Shown in pieces: positions 38,703 through 48,882 of a stretch of 64,000 bases of DNA (its first letter is position 1; each line of letters opens with the position of its first letter). Origin of the DNA: Pluralibacter gergoviae ATCC 33028 = NBRC 105706 (GTDB taxonomy: Bacteria; Pseudomonadota; Gammaproteobacteria; Enterobacterales; Enterobacteriaceae); contig NZ_BCZS01000005.1 in assembly GCF_001598855.1 (NCBI RefSeq), forward strand, positions 182,512 through 246,511, read 5' to 3'. A program made the position numbers and the translations under genes. The notes beneath the pieces are model-generated. The model ran no database searches and was not told the origin of the DNA. It saw only the letters and a list, made by a program, of their open reading frames with translations.

Positions 38703-39461
38703 ATGTTGTCTGCTAACCAACCAATCAGCGAAATTATGCCTGCCCATGGCTGCCGACATGTGGCCATTATCATGGACGGCAATGGTCGCTGGGCGAAGAG
38801 ACAGGGAAAAATCCGCGCTTTTGGCCATAAGGCCGGCGCCAAGTCTGTTCGTCGCGCGGTCTCCTATGCTGCCAACAACGGCATAGAAGCACTGACGCTG
38901 TACGCGTTCAGCAGTGAAAACTGGAATCGCCCGGAGCAGGAAGTCAGCGCGCTGATGGAGCTGTTTGTCTGGGCGCTCGACAGTGAAGTGAAGAGTCTGC
39001 ATCGTCACAATGTACGCTTGCGCATTATTGGCGATACCCGCCGCTTTAACGCTCGTCTGCAGGAGCGTATCCGTAAAGCCGAGGCGTTGACCGGCAACAA
39101 CACCGGCCTGACGCTGAACATTGCCGCCAATTACGGCGGCCGCTGGGATATTGTCCAGGGCGTGCAGCACCTCGCGGAACAGGTTCGCCAGGGTACCCTG
39201 AAGCCTGAAGAGATCACCGAAGATTTGCTCACTCAGCAAGTCTGCATGCATGAACTGGCTCCCGTAGATTTAGTAATTAGGACTGGCGGAGAACACCGCA
39301 TCAGTAACTTCTTGCTGTGGCAAATTGCCTATGCTGAACTTTACTTTACTGACGTTCTCTGGCCCGATTTCGATGAACAAGACTTTGAAGGTGCTCTGCA
39401 TGCCTTTGCTAATCGTGAGCGTCGTTTCGGCGGCACCGAGCCAGGTGATGAAAAAGCCTGA
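38703..39461 (+). CDS. ispU: Undecaprenyl diphosphate synthase
   Basis: A 252-residue cis-prenyltransferase (also called uppS) that extends farnesyl diphosphate by eight isoprene units to undecaprenyl diphosphate, the lipid carrier for peptidoglycan and O-antigen. Catalytic aspartate in [31 protein letters not shown] and [15 protein letters not shown] are conserved. It starts [10 protein letters not shown], one Met shorter than E. coli. cdsA starts 12 bp after its stop. Confidence 0.98.
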   Translation: MLSANQPISEIMPAHGCRHVAIIMDGNGRWAKRQGKIRAFGHKAGAKSVRRAVSYAANNGIEALTLYAFSSENWNRPEQEVSALMELFVWALDSEVKSLHRHNVRLRIIGDTRRFNARLQERIRKAEALTGNNTGLTLNIAANYGGRWDIVQGVQHLAEQVRQGTLKPEEITEDLLTQQVCMHELAPVDLVIRTGGEHRISNFLLWQIAYAELYFTDVLWPDFDEQDFEGALHAFANRERRFGGTEPGDEKA

Positions 39462-39473
39462 CGGGGGTTACTT

Positions 39474-40331
39474 TTGCTGAAGTATCGCCTGATTTCTGCT
39501 CTTATTTTGATTCCTGTGGTCATTGCGGCGCTGTTTCTGCTGCCGCTGGCCGGTTTTGCTATTGTCACGCTGGTTGTCTGTATGCTGGCAGCGTGGGAGT
39601 GGGGCCAACTGAGCGGGTTTACCTCTCGCTCGCAGCGGGTCTGGCTGTCGGTGCTCTGCGGGCTGCTGCTGGCGGCGATGCTGCTGTGGCTGCCGGAATA
39701 CCATCAGAATGTGCATCAGCCGCTGATTGCCGGCTCGCTGTGGGCCTCTCTGGCCTGGTGGCTGGCGGCGCTGCTGCTGGTGCTGACCTATCCCGGTTCG
39801 GCGGCGCTGTGGAAACGCTCGACGCTGCTGCGGCTGGTCTTTGGCCTGCTGACCATCGTCCCTTTCTTCTGGGGCATGATTGCCCTGCGCGGCTGGCACT
39901 ATGAAAACAATCATTACAGCGGCGCCTTCTGGCTGCTTTACATTATGATTCTGGTCTGGGGCGCTGACTCCGGCGCCTACATGTTTGGCAAGCTGTTCGG
40001 TAAACACAAGCTGGCCCCGAAAGTGTCGCCGGGAAAAACCTGGCAGGGCTTTCTCGGTGGCCTGCTGACCGCGGCGGTCATCTCCTGGATTTACGGGGCG
40101 TGGGCGCATCTCGATGTCGCCTCCTCCACGCTGCTGATCTGCTCGATTGTTGCGGCGCTGGCCTCGGTGCTGGGCGACTTAACGGAGAGTATGTTTAAGC
40201 GCGAAGCCGGTATCAAAGACAGCGGCCATCTGATCCCGGGTCACGGCGGTATTCTTGACCGTATCGACAGCCTGACGGCGGCGGTGCCGGTCTTTGCCTG
40301 CCTGCTATTGTTGGTTTTCAGGACTTTCTGA
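39474..40331 (+). CDS. cdsA: Phosphatidate cytidylyltransferase (CDP-diglyceride synthase)
   Basis: A 285-residue inner-membrane enzyme making CDP-diacylglycerol from phosphatidate and CTP, the branch point of phospholipid synthesis. About eight hydrophobic helices; the CTP-transferase signature near the C-terminus runs [21 protein letters not shown]...[11 protein letters not shown]. The start is TTG (LLKYRLIS), as in E. coli, with GGGGG before it. It sits 11 bp before rseP. Confidence 0.97.
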   Translation: MLKYRLISALILIPVVIAALFLLPLAGFAIVTLVVCMLAAWEWGQLSGFTSRSQRVWLSVLCGLLLAAMLLWLPEYHQNVHQPLIAGSLWASLAWWLAALLLVLTYPGSAALWKRSTLLRLVFGLLTIVPFFWGMIALRGWHYENNHYSGAFWLLYIMILVWGADSGAYMFGKLFGKHKLAPKVSPGKTWQGFLGGLLTAAVISWIYGAWAHLDVASSTLLICSIVAALASVLGDLTESMFKREAGIKDSGHLIPGHGGILDRIDSLTAAVPVFACLLLLVFRTF

Positions 40332-40342
40332 CGGAAGGGTTT

Positions 40343-41695
40343 ATGCTGAGCATCCTCTGGAATCTGGCAGCATTCATCATTGCACTGGGCGTACTGATCA
40401 CCGTGCATGAATTTGGTCACTTCTGGGTTGCTCGCCGTTGCGGCGTGCGCGTAGAGCGTTTTTCTATCGGCTTTGGCAAAGCGCTCTGGCGCCGGACTGA
40501 CCGCAGCGGCACCGAATTCGTCATCGCCCTGATCCCCCTCGGCGGCTACGTCAAAATGCTCGACGAGCGCATTGAGGCCGTCTCGCCGGAGCGGCGCCAC
40601 GAGGCCTTCAACAATAAAACCGTCGGTCAGCGCGCGGCAATTATCGCCGCCGGTCCCATCGCTAACTTCATTTTTGCCATCTTCGCCTACTGGCTGGTTT
40701 TCCTCATTGGTGTCCCCGGTATTCGTCCGGTTATTGGTGAAATAACACCCAATTCTATCGCCGCCGAAGCACAAATTGCACCCGGCACGGAACTTAAAGC
40801 CGTAGACGGTATCGAAACGCCTGATTGGGATGCAGTTCGCCTGCAGCTGGTGGCTAAGATTGGCGACCCGCAAACGACGGTCTCTGTTGCCCCTTTCGGA
40901 AGCCAGCAGCGCCAGGATAAAATCCTCGATTTGCGGCACTGGGCGTTTGAACCGGATAAAGAGGATCCCGTCGCTTCGCTGGGGATCCGGCCCCGTGGTC
41001 CGCAGATTGAACCCGTACTGGCTGACGTGCAGGCGGAGTCGGCTGCGCGTAAAGCAGGTTTGCAAGCGGGCGACAGGATCGTTAAAGTCGAGGGTCAGCC
41101 GCTAACAGAGTGGATGACTTTTGTTACTCTGGTGCGCGATAATCCAGGTAAACCTCTGCGGCTTGAGATTGAAAGGCAGGGCAGCCCCTTGTCTTTAACG
41201 TTAATACCAGATACAAAACCCGGTAAAGGGAAGGCAGAAGGGTTTGCGGGAGTCGTACCGAAGGTTATCCCGCTGCCTGATGAGTACAAGACAGTACGCC
41301 AGTACGGACCGTTCAACGCCGTCATACAGGCCACGGATAAAACATGGCAGTTGATGAAGTTGACGGTGCAGATGCTGGGAAAATTGATAACCGGTGACGT
41401 TAAACTGAACAACCTCAGTGGGCCGATTTCCATCGCTCAGGGGGCTGGGATGTCGGCGGAGTTTGGGTTGATTTACTACCTGATGTTCCTTGCGCTTATC
41501 AGTGTAAATCTGGGAATTATCAACCTGTTTCCGCTTCCTGTCCTCGATGGGGGTCATCTGCTGTTTTTGGCGATTGAAAAGCTGAAAGGCGGGCCGGTAT
41601 CCGAGCGAGTTCAAGACTTTAGTTATCGCATTGGCTCAATACTGCTGGTGCTGTTAATGGGGCTTGCACTTTTCAATGATTTCTCTCGGTTGTAA
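40343..41695 (+). CDS. rseP: RseP, site-2 intramembrane metalloprotease
   Basis: A 450-residue inner-membrane zinc protease. It performs the second cut of the anti-sigma factor RseA after DegS, releasing sigma-E; it also clears signal-peptide remnants. Zinc motif HEFGH at residues 22-26 in the first helix, the third ligand in PVLDGGH near the C-terminus, and two tandem periplasmic PDZ domains between. Same length as in E. coli. Codons in its middle and end are less GC-rich than neighbours. A sigma-E-like promoter lies inside it (40789-40816). Confidence 0.97.
   Translation: MLSILWNLAAFIIALGVLITVHEFGHFWVARRCGVRVERFSIGFGKALWRRTDRSGTEFVIALIPLGGYVKMLDERIEAVSPERRHEAFNNKTVGQRAAIIAAGPIANFIFAIFAYWLVFLIGVPGIRPVIGEITPNSIAAEAQIAPGTELKAVDGIETPDWDAVRLQLVAKIGDPQTTVSVAPFGSQQRQDKILDLRHWAFEPDKEDPVASLGIRPRGPQIEPVLADVQAESAARKAGLQAGDRIVKVEGQPLTEWMTFVTLVRDNPGKPLRLEIERQGSPLSLTLIPDTKPGKGKAEGFAGVVPKVIPLPDEYKTVRQYGPFNAVIQATDKTWQLMKLTVQMLGKLITGDVKLNNLSGPISIAQGAGMSAEFGLIYYLMFLALISVNLGIINLFPLPVLDGGHLLFLAIEKLKGGPVSERVQDFSYRIGSILLVLLMGLALFNDFSRL
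40789..40816 (+). promoter_or_regulatory. Candidate sigma-E promoter inside rseP for bamA-skp
   Basis: GGAACTT (40789-40795), a 16-bp spacer and TCGAA (40812-40816) fit the sigma-E pattern with the same spacing as at degP. It lies about 0.9 kb before bamA. In E. coli bamA is in the sigma-E regulon and a promoter within the preceding gene has been described. The codons (Thr-Glu-Leu-Lys) are conserved, so the match could be partly incidental. Confidence 0.5.
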
Positions 41696-41726
41696 GAGAG
41701 TTTGTTAGGAAGAACGCATAATAACG

Positions 41727-44132
41727 ATGGCGATGAAAAAGTTGCTTATAGCGTCGCTGCTGTTCGGCAGCGCGACCGTATACGGTGCTGACGGGTTCGT
41801 AGTGCAGGACATTCACTTCGAAGGCCTGCAGCGAGTTGCTGTTGGTGCGGCCCTCCTCAGCATGCCCGTGCGTCCTGGCGACACGGTCACAGACGAAGAC
41901 ATCAGTAATACTATCCGCGCGCTGTTTGCCACCGGCAACTTCGAAGACGTTCGCGTCCTGCGTGATGGTAATAACCTGCTCGTACAGGTTAAAGAGCGTC
42001 CGACAATTGCCAGCATCACCTTCTCCGGTAACAAATCGGTTAAGGACGATATGCTCAAGCAAAACCTCGAGGCCTCCGGTGTTCGCGTCGGTGAATCTCT
42101 TGACCGTACGACGCTCGGCGATATCGAAAAAGGTCTGGAAGACTTTTACTACAGCGTCGGTAAATACAGCGCCAGCGTAAAAGCGGTCGTTACGCCGCTG
42201 CCGCGCAACCGCGTTGACCTCAAGCTGGTCTTCCAGGAAGGCGTCTCGGCGAAAATCGAACAGATTAACATCGTGGGTAACCATGCGTTCTCCACCGATG
42301 ACCTGCTCTCCAACTTCCAGCTGCGCGACGAAGTGCCGTGGTGGAACGTGGTGGGCGACAGAAAATACCAGAAGCAGAAGCTGGCGGGCGATCTTGAAAC
42401 CCTGCGCAGCTACTACATGGACCGCGGTTATGCCCGCTTCAACATCGACTCCACGCAGGTTAGCCTGACGCCGGACAAGAAGGGCATCTACATCACCATC
42501 AACATCACCGAAGGCGATCAGTACAAGCTGTCCGGCGTTGAGGTAAGCGGTAACCTGGCGGGCCACTCTGCGGAGATCGAAAGCCTGACCAAGGTTGAGC
42601 CGGGTTCGCTCTATAACGGCGCCAAAGTGACCAAAATGGAAGATGACATCAAGAAACTTCTTGGTCGCTACGGCTACGCCTATCCGCGCGTGCAGTCTCA
42701 GCCGGAAATCAACGATGCCGATAAAACCGTTAAGCTGCACGTTAGCGTCGATGCCGGTAACCGTTTCTACGTCCGTAAGATCCGCTTTGAAGGTAACGAC
42801 ACCTCGAAGGATGCCGTTCTGCGTCGCGAAATGCGTCAGATGGAAGGTGCCTGGCTTGGCAGCGATCTGGTTGACGCCGGTAAAGAGCGTCTGAACCGCC
42901 TCGGCTACTTTGAAACCGTGGATACCGATACCCAGCGCGTGCCGGGTAAACCGGATCAGGTCGATGTGGTCTATAAGGTGAAAGAGCGCAACACCGGTAG
43001 CCTCAACTTTGGTGTCGGTTACGGTACCGAAAGCGGCATCAGCTTCCAGGTTGGCGTTCAGCAGGATAACTGGCTGGGTACCGGCTACTCTGTCGGCATC
43101 AGCGGCACCAAGAACGACTACCAGACCTACTCCGAACTCTCCGTCACCAACCCGTACTTTACGGTTGACGGCGTGAGCCTCGGCGGGCGCATCTTCTACA
43201 ACGACTTTAAAGCCGACGATGCGGATCTGTCGCAGTACACCAACAAGAGCTACGGTGTTGACGGTACGCTGGGCTTCCCGATCAACGAGTACAATACGCT
43301 GCGCGGCGGTTTAGGCTACGTTCATAACGACCTGTCCCACATGCAGCCGCAGGTGGCGATGAAGCGCTATCTGCACTCGGTGCACGGCAGCACAACGGAA
43401 ACGTCTGATGACGACGACTACTCTGCCGATGACTTCACCTTCAACTACGGCTGGACGTACAACAACCTCGACCGCGGCTACTTCCCGACCGAGGGTTCGC
43501 GCGTCAACCTGAACGGTAAAGTGACCATTCCGGGCTCGGACAACAAGTTCTACAAAGTGACCCTCGATACCGCGACCTACTACCCGATCGATAACGATCA
43601 CAAGTGGGTGCTGCTGGGCCGTACCCGCTGGGGCTACGGTGACGGCTTCGGCGGTAAAGAGATGCCGTTCTACGAGAACTTCTACGCCGGTGGCTCCAGC
43701 TCCGTGCGCGGCTTCCAGTCGAACAACATCGGTCCGAAAGCGGTTTACTACGGTCCAAACCAGCATTATTGCGAAACCGGCAATCTGTGTAAGTCAAACG
43801 ACGCTATCGGTGGTAACGCCATGGGCGTCGCCAGCGCCGAGCTGATTGTGCCGACGCCGTTTGTGAGCGATAAGTACGCTAACTCCATCCGTACCTCCTT
43901 CTTCTTCGATGCGGGTACGGTATGGGATACGCAATGGCACGATAATGCGCAAATGAAGGCGCTGGGCATTGATGACTACGGCGACCCGACCAACATTCGT
44001 ACGTCGACCGGTATTTCACTGCAGTGGATGTCGCCGCTGGGGCCGTTGGTCTTCTCCTACGCCCAGCCGATCAAGAAATACAAGGATGATAAATCGGAGC
44101 AGTTCCAGTTTAACATTGGTAAAACCTGGTAA
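41727..44132 (+). CDS. bamA: BamA, outer-membrane protein assembly factor
   Basis: An 801-residue essential Omp85 protein that folds beta-barrels into the outer membrane. Signal peptide ends VYG-ADG at residue 20; five POTRA domains (about residues 24-420) and a 16-strand barrel follow. The VRGF motif in loop 6 (SSVRGFQSN) and the C-terminal aromatic signature (FNIGKTW) are intact. POTRA domains are nearly identical to E. coli; extracellular loops differ: an acidic loop ([10 protein letters not shown]) and a loop 6 insert shortened to CETGNLC instead of the longer C-x9-C version. skp follows after 121 bp. Confidence 0.98.
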   Translation: MAMKKLLIASLLFGSATVYGADGFVVQDIHFEGLQRVAVGAALLSMPVRPGDTVTDEDISNTIRALFATGNFEDVRVLRDGNNLLVQVKERPTIASITFSGNKSVKDDMLKQNLEASGVRVGESLDRTTLGDIEKGLEDFYYSVGKYSASVKAVVTPLPRNRVDLKLVFQEGVSAKIEQINIVGNHAFSTDDLLSNFQLRDEVPWWNVVGDRKYQKQKLAGDLETLRSYYMDRGYARFNIDSTQVSLTPDKKGIYITINITEGDQYKLSGVEVSGNLAGHSAEIESLTKVEPGSLYNGAKVTKMEDDIKKLLGRYGYAYPRVQSQPEINDADKTVKLHVSVDAGNRFYVRKIRFEGNDTSKDAVLRREMRQMEGAWLGSDLVDAGKERLNRLGYFETVDTDTQRVPGKPDQVDVVYKVKERNTGSLNFGVGYGTESGISFQVGVQQDNWLGTGYSVGISGTKNDYQTYSELSVTNPYFTVDGVSLGGRIFYNDFKADDADLSQYTNKSYGVDGTLGFPINEYNTLRGGLGYVHNDLSHMQPQVAMKRYLHSVHGSTTETSDDDDYSADDFTFNYGWTYNNLDRGYFPTEGSRVNLNGKVTIPGSDNKFYKVTLDTATYYPIDNDHKWVLLGRTRWGYGDGFGGKEMPFYENFYAGGSSSVRGFQSNNIGPKAVYYGPNQHYCETGNLCKSNDAIGGNAMGVASAELIVPTPFVSDKYANSIRTSFFFDAGTVWDTQWHDNAQMKALGIDDYGDPTNIRTSTGISLQWMSPLGPLVFSYAQPIKKYKDDKSEQFQFNIGKTW

Positions 44133-44173
44133 TTGCCCGTCGCGACGGAATGCGAGTGCTGTGTCGCGATACC

Positions 44174-44200
44174 TTCTGGCGAAGCCATCCGGCTCGCCAG
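44174..44200 (+). other. Hairpin between bamA and skp
   Basis: TCTGGCGA plus GCC (44174-44185, with one bulged A) pairs with GGC plus TCGCCAGA (44190-44200), giving an 11-bp stem with a 4-nt loop. There is no T-run, so it is more likely an mRNA-stability or processing element than a terminator. It lies in the 121-bp space before skp. Confidence 0.5.
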
Positions 44201-44253
44201 AGCTCGCAAAGAACGGTACCTTTGGGTACTCATGGGATGGTAAGGAGTTTATA

Positions 44254-44748
44254 GTGAAAAAGTGGTTATTAGCTGCAGGTCTGGGTTTGGCGATGGTGAC
44301 TTCTGCTCAGGCAGCAGACAAAATCGCTATCGTCAACATGGGTAGCCTGTTCCAGCAGGTAGCTCAGAAAACTGGCGTTTCAGCTACTCTGGAAAATGAG
44401 TTTAAAGGCCGCGCAGGTGAACTGCAGCGTCAGGAGACCGATCTGCAGGGTAAAATGCAGCGCCTTCAGCGCGACGGCTCTACCATGAAAGCCTCCGATC
44501 GCAGCAAGCTGGAAAAAGACATCATGTCCCAGCGTCAGGCCTTCTCTCAGAAAGCCCAGTCTTTCGAGCAGGATCGTGCGCGTCGTTCTAACGAAGAGCG
44601 CGGCAAGCTGGTTAGCCGTATCCAGGCTGCAGTGAAAAGCGTAGCTTCCAGCCAGAGCATCGACCTGGTTGTTGACGCTAACGCCGTTGCTTACAACAGC
44701 AGCGATGTTAAAGACATCACCGCTGATGTACTGAAGCAGGTTAAATAA
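44254..44748 (+). CDS. skp: Skp, periplasmic chaperone for outer-membrane proteins
   Basis: A 164-residue trimeric jellyfish-shaped chaperone that holds unfolded outer-membrane proteins on the way to BamA. Signal peptide MKKWLLAAG...SAQA-ADK (20 residues), then long heptad-rich helices (the tentacles, about 45-115) and a conserved C-terminal strand. The start is GTG with TAAGGAG 6 nt upstream. It is three residues longer than in E. coli because of a small insertion in the tentacle ([11 protein letters not shown]). lpxD follows after 3 bp. Confidence 0.97.
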   Translation: MKKWLLAAGLGLAMVTSAQAADKIAIVNMGSLFQQVAQKTGVSATLENEFKGRAGELQRQETDLQGKMQRLQRDGSTMKASDRSKLEKDIMSQRQAFSQKAQSFEQDRARRSNEERGKLVSRIQAAVKSVASSQSIDLVVDANAVAYNSSDVKDITADVLKQVK

Positions 44749-44751
44749 GTA

Positions 44752-45777
44752 ATGCCTTCAATTCGACTGGCTGATTTAGCGCAGCAGTTGGATGCAGAAT
44801 TACACGGTGATGGCGATATCGTCATCACCGCCGTTGCGTCCATGCAGTCCGCTAAAGCAGGTCACATTACGTTCATGGTGAACCCTAAGTACCGTGAACA
44901 CCTGGCCGCTTGCCAGGCGTCCGCTGTGGTGATGACCGCAGACGACTTACCTTTTGCCAGTAGCGCGGCCCTGGTAGTGAAGAACCCCTACCTGACTTAC
45001 GCCCGCATGGCTCAGATTCTCGATACCACGCCGCAGCCGGCGCAGGATATCGCGCCCAGCGCCGTGGTTGATGCAACGGCGACGCTTGGCCAGAACGTCT
45101 CCATTGGTGCGAATGCCGTTATCGAATCGGGCGTAGTGCTTGGCGATAACGTACGCATCGGTCCCGGCTGCTTTGTCGGCAAAGAGACCCGCATCGGTGC
45201 CGGCACCCGGCTGTGGGCCAACGTCTCCGTCTATCACGACATTGAAATCGGCGAAAATTGCCTGATTCAGTCAAGCACCGTGATTGGCGCCGACGGCTTC
45301 GGCTACGCCAACGATCGCGGCAACTGGGTGAAGATCCCCCAGCTTGGCCGGGTGATCATCGGCGATCGCGTTGAGATCGGCGCCTGTACGACCATCGATC
45401 GCGGTGCCCTGGATGACACCATTATCGGCAATGGCGTGATCATTGATAACCAGTGCCAGATTGCGCACAACGTGGTCATCGGCGACAATACCGCCGTTGC
45501 CGGCGGCGTCATCATGGCGGGCAGCCTGAAAATTGGCCGCTACTGCATGATTGGCGGCGCCAGCGTCATCAATGGTCATATGGAAATTTGCGATAAAGTG
45601 ACCGTGACCGGCATGGGCATGGTAATGCGCCCGATTTCGGAACCTGGGGTATACTCCTCCGGCATTCCGCTGCAGCCGAACAAGGCCTGGCGTAAAACCG
45701 CCGCACTGGTGATGAATATTGATGATATGAATAAGCGCCTCAAGGCTCTTGAGCGCAAAAACAATCAACAAGACTAG
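44752..45777 (+). CDS. lpxD: UDP-3-O-(3-hydroxymyristoyl)glucosamine N-acyltransferase
   Basis: A 341-residue trimeric left-handed beta-helix acyltransferase that adds the second hydroxymyristoyl chain (from ACP) in lipid A synthesis. It has an N-terminal uridine-binding domain (to about residue 100), hexapeptide repeats, and the catalytic histidine in [12 protein letters not shown]. Spacing of 3 bp from skp indicates one message. Confidence 0.98.
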   Translation: MPSIRLADLAQQLDAELHGDGDIVITAVASMQSAKAGHITFMVNPKYREHLAACQASAVVMTADDLPFASSAALVVKNPYLTYARMAQILDTTPQPAQDIAPSAVVDATATLGQNVSIGANAVIESGVVLGDNVRIGPGCFVGKETRIGAGTRLWANVSVYHDIEIGENCLIQSSTVIGADGFGYANDRGNWVKIPQLGRVIIGDRVEIGACTTIDRGALDDTIIGNGVIIDNQCQIAHNVVIGDNTAVAGGVIMAGSLKIGRYCMIGGASVINGHMEICDKVTVTGMGMVMRPISEPGVYSSGIPLQPNKAWRKTAALVMNIDDMNKRLKALERKNNQQD

Positions 45778-45803
45778 CCCGTCACATTCTGTGCCAACCT
45801 TCC

Positions 45804-45837
45804 CGGCCTGTCTGATTTCTTTTAATCTGGCAGGCCG
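45804..45837 (+). other. Hairpin between lpxD and fabZ
   Basis: CGGCCTG (45804-45810) with GATT further in pairs with AATC and CAGGCCG (45831-45837) around TCTTTT, leaving three mismatches in the middle. No T-run follows. It may be a weak terminator or an mRNA processing site in the 102-bp gap. Confidence 0.45.
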
Positions 45838-45879
45838 TGTTATTATCGCCTTTTAGTATATTTAGACAGGAAGAGTATT

Positions 45880-46335
45880 TTGACTACCGACACTCATACT
45901 CTGCAAATTGAAGAGATTCTTGAGCTATTGCCGCACCGTTACCCGTTCTTGCTGGTTGACCGCGTGCTGGACTTTGACGAGGGTCGTTTTCTGCGCGCAG
46001 TTAAAAACGTTTCTGTAAACGAACCGTTTTTCCAGGGCCACTTTCCTGGCAAGCCGATTTTCCCGGGTGTACTGATTCTGGAAGCGATGGCGCAGGCCAC
46101 CGGTATTCTGGCATTTAAAAGCGTGGGTAAACTGGAGCCGGGCGAGCTGTACTACTTCGCAGGCATCGATGAAGCCCGCTTCAAGCGCCCGGTTGTGCCA
46201 GGCGATCAGATGATCATGGAAGTGACCTTTGAGAAAACCCGCCGTGGTCTGACCCGCTTCAAAGGCGTGGCAACCGTTGACGGTAAAGTTGTTTGCGAAG
46301 CAACCATGATGTGCGCACGCAGCCAGGGGGCTTAA
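45880..46335 (+). CDS. fabZ: 3-hydroxyacyl-ACP dehydratase FabZ
   Basis: A 151-residue hot-dog-fold enzyme that dehydrates beta-hydroxyacyl-ACP in fatty acid elongation, competing with LpxA and LpxD for hydroxymyristoyl-ACP. Catalytic His54 ([14 protein letters not shown]) and Glu68 (LILEAMAQ) are present. The start codon is TTG, as in E. coli, with CAGGAAGAG upstream. It lies directly before lpxA, coupling fatty acid and lipid A supply. Confidence 0.98.
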   Translation: MTTDTHTLQIEEILELLPHRYPFLLVDRVLDFDEGRFLRAVKNVSVNEPFFQGHFPGKPIFPGVLILEAMAQATGILAFKSVGKLEPGELYYFAGIDEARFKRPVVPGDQMIMEVTFEKTRRGLTRFKGVATVDGKVVCEATMMCARSQGA

Positions 46336-46338
46336 TAC

Positions 46339-47127
46339 GTGATTGATAAAACCGCCTTTATCCATCCTACTGCCATTGTCGAAGACGGCGCCGTTATCGG
46401 TGCTAACGTTCACATTGGCCCGTTCTGCATTGTCGGTGCCGACGTCGAAATTGGCGAAGGTACTGTACTGAAGTCTCACGTCGTTGTTAACGGCCATACC
46501 AAAATTGGCCGTGACAACGAGATCTATCAGTTCGCTTCCGTGGGTGAAGTGAATCAGGATCTTAAGTACGCGGGTGAACCGACGCGCGTTGAGATTGGCG
46601 ATCGTAACCGCATCCGCGAGAGCGTCACCATTCATCGCGGTACGGTGCAGGGCGGCGGATTGACGAAGGTGGGCAGCGATAACCTGCTGATGATCAATGC
46701 GCACGTCGCGCACGACTGCACGGTGGGCAATCGCTGCATCCTCGCGAATAACGCCACGCTTGCGGGGCACGTTTCGCTGGATGATTTTGTCATCATTGGC
46801 GGCATGACCGCCGTTCATCAGTTCTGCACCATCGGTGCGCACGTGATGGTCGGCGGCTGCTCGGGCGTAGCGCAGGACGTTCCGCCCTACGTCATTGCCC
46901 AGGGCAACCACGCGACGCCGTTTGGCGTTAACATCGAAGGCCTCAAGCGCCGCGGCTTTACCCGCGAGGCGATTATTGCCATCCGCAACGCCTATAAGCT
47001 GCTCTACCGCAGCGGCAAGACGCTGGACGAGGCGAAGCCTGAGATTGCGGAGCTGGCGAAGCAGCATCCTGACGTGCAGGCCTTCTCTGATTTCTTCGGA
47101 CGCTCGACCCGTGGCCTGATTCGTTAA
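46339..47127 (+). CDS. lpxA: UDP-N-acetylglucosamine acyltransferase
   Basis: A 262-residue trimer with a left-handed beta-helix of hexapeptide repeats; it performs the first step of lipid A synthesis, O-acylating UDP-GlcNAc with hydroxymyristate. Catalytic His125 (INAHVAHDC) is present. The start is GTG, 3 bp after the fabZ stop, and the last base of its TAA is the first base of lpxB (TAATG). Confidence 0.98.
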   Translation: MIDKTAFIHPTAIVEDGAVIGANVHIGPFCIVGADVEIGEGTVLKSHVVVNGHTKIGRDNEIYQFASVGEVNQDLKYAGEPTRVEIGDRNRIRESVTIHRGTVQGGGLTKVGSDNLLMINAHVAHDCTVGNRCILANNATLAGHVSLDDFVIIGGMTAVHQFCTIGAHVMVGGCSGVAQDVPPYVIAQGNHATPFGVNIEGLKRRGFTREAIIAIRNAYKLLYRSGKTLDEAKPEIAELAKQHPDVQAFSDFFGRSTRGLIR

Positions 47128-48272
47128 TGTCTGCCCGTCCGCTCACCATCACCCTGGTCGCCGGAGAAACCTCCGGCGATATTCTTGGTGCCGGCCTTAT
47201 TCGCGCCCTCAAGGCCCGCGTTCCCGACGCCCGCTTTGTCGGCGTGGCCGGTCCGCGCATGCAGGCCGAAGGCTGCGAGGCCTGGTATGAGATGGAAGAG
47301 CTGGCGGTGATGGGTATCGTTGAGGTGCTCGGCCGTCTTAAGCGCTTGCTGCACATTCGTGCCGACCTGACGCAGCGTTTCAGCGAACTGCGGCCCGACG
47401 TGTTTGTCGGTATCGATGCGCCGGATTTCAACATCACGCTTGAAGGCAAGCTGAAGGCCAGGGGCATCAAAACCATTCACTACGTCAGCCCATCCGTCTG
47501 GGCCTGGCGGCAAAAACGCGTTTTCAAAATCGGCAGATCCACCGATATGGTGCTGGCCTTTCTGCCTTTCGAAAAAGCGTTTTACGACAGATTTAACGTT
47601 CCCTGCCGCTTTATCGGCCACACCATGGCGGACGCCATGCCGCTGGATCCCGATAAAAATGCGGCCCGGGATACGCTGGGCATTGCCCGTGACGTGCACT
47701 GCCTGGCCCTGCTGCCGGGCAGCCGCGGCGCGGAAGTGGAGATGCTCAGCGGCGATTTCCTGAAAACGGCGCAGCGGCTGCGCGAGACTTACCCTGATCT
47801 TGAGGTGGTCGTGCCGCTGGTGAACGCGAAGCGGCGGGAACAGTTCGAGCAGATCAAGGCGGACGTTGCGCCGGATCTGCGCGTCCATATGCTCGACGGC
47901 ATGGCCCGCGAGGCGATGATCGCCAGCGACGCCGCGCTGCTGGCCTCCGGCACCGCGGCGCTGGAGTGTATGCTGGCCAAGTGTCCGATGGTGGTGGGCT
48001 ACCGCATGAAGCCGTTCACCTTCTGGCTGGCGAAGCGGCTGGTCAAGACCGAGTACGTATCGCTGCCGAACCTGCTGGCCGGGCGCGAACTGGTGAAAGA
48101 ACTCCTGCAGGAGGAGTGTCGCCCGGATCTGCTGGCGCAGGCGCTGCTGCCGCTGCTGGCGGACGGCAAAACCAGCCATCAGATGCATGACACCTTCCGC
48201 GAACTGCACCAGCAGATCCGCTGCAACGCCGACGAGCAGGCGGCGGACGCGGTGCTGGAGCTGGCAAAATGA
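47127..48272 (+). CDS. lpxB: Lipid-A-disaccharide synthase
   Basis: A 381-residue peripheral membrane glycosyltransferase (GT19) that joins lipid X and UDP-diacylglucosamine into the disaccharide. Conserved [35 protein letters not shown] and [13 protein letters not shown] are present. It overlaps lpxA by 1 base and rnhB by 4 bases (ATGA). Confidence 0.98.
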   Translation: MSARPLTITLVAGETSGDILGAGLIRALKARVPDARFVGVAGPRMQAEGCEAWYEMEELAVMGIVEVLGRLKRLLHIRADLTQRFSELRPDVFVGIDAPDFNITLEGKLKARGIKTIHYVSPSVWAWRQKRVFKIGRSTDMVLAFLPFEKAFYDRFNVPCRFIGHTMADAMPLDPDKNAARDTLGIARDVHCLALLPGSRGAEVEMLSGDFLKTAQRLRETYPDLEVVVPLVNAKRREQFEQIKADVAPDLRVHMLDGMAREAMIASDAALLASGTAALECMLAKCPMVVGYRMKPFTFWLAKRLVKTEYVSLPNLLAGRELVKELLQEECRPDLLAQALLPLLADGKTSHQMHDTFRELHQQIRCNADEQAADAVLELAK

Positions 48273-48865
48273 TTGAATTTATCTATCCGCACACCCGCCT
48301 GGTGGCGGGCGTCGACGAAGTTGGCCGCGGTCCGCTGGTCGGCGCCGTGGTCACCGCGGCGGTGATCCTCGATCCCGCGCGGCCGATTATCGGCCTCAAC
48401 GACTCGAAAAAGCTCAGCGAAAAGCGCCGCCTGGCGCTATTTGATGAAATTAAAGAAAAAGCGCTATGCTGGAGCCTCGGGCGCGCCGAGCCGTGCGAAA
48501 TCGACGAGCTGAATATCCTGCACGCCACCATGCTGGCGATGCAGCGGGCCGTTGCCGGGCTCAGCGTTAAGCCTGAATATGTGCTGATTGACGGCAACCG
48601 CTGCCCGGCGCTTCCGGTGCCGTCGATGGCGGTGGTGAAGGGCGACAGCCGCGTCGCGGAAATCAGCGCCGCGTCGATCCTGGCGAAAGTGACCCGCGAC
48701 GCCGAAATGGCCGCGCTGGATCTGACCTTTCCCGAATACGGCTTTGCTAAGCATAAAGGCTATCCCACGCCTTTCCATCTCGAAAAGCTGGCGCTGCACG
48801 GCGCCACTGAACATCACCGGCGCAGTTTCGGGCCCGTTAAACGCGCGCTGGCAGCGGCTGAATAA
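48269..48865 (+). CDS. rnhB: Ribonuclease HII
   Basis: A 198-residue RNase that cuts RNA in RNA-DNA hybrids and at single ribonucleotides in DNA. Catalytic Asp16 and Glu17 ([12 protein letters not shown]) are present, with the later aspartates in [11 protein letters not shown] and [16 protein letters not shown] regions. It overlaps the lpxB stop (ATGA) and is 17 bp before dnaE, the standard enterobacterial arrangement. Confidence 0.97.
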   Translation: MIEFIYPHTRLVAGVDEVGRGPLVGAVVTAAVILDPARPIIGLNDSKKLSEKRRLALFDEIKEKALCWSLGRAEPCEIDELNILHATMLAMQRAVAGLSVKPEYVLIDGNRCPALPVPSMAVVKGDSRVAEISAASILAKVTRDAEMAALDLTFPEYGFAKHKGYPTPFHLEKLALHGATEHHRRSFGPVKRALAAAE

Positions 48866-48882
48866 GCAGGCGGACACTGAAG

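Noticed and set aside
39330..39360. GAACTT followed by TCTCTG inside ispU as a sigma-E promoter for rseP
   Set aside because: The -35 lacks GG (it reads TGAACTT) and the spacing and -10 do not fit; the codons are conserved for protein reasons.
43969..44253. Upstream extension of the skp frame into bamA
   Set aside because: The extension reads bamA out of frame; the signal peptide and Shine-Dalgarno place the skp start at GTG 44254.
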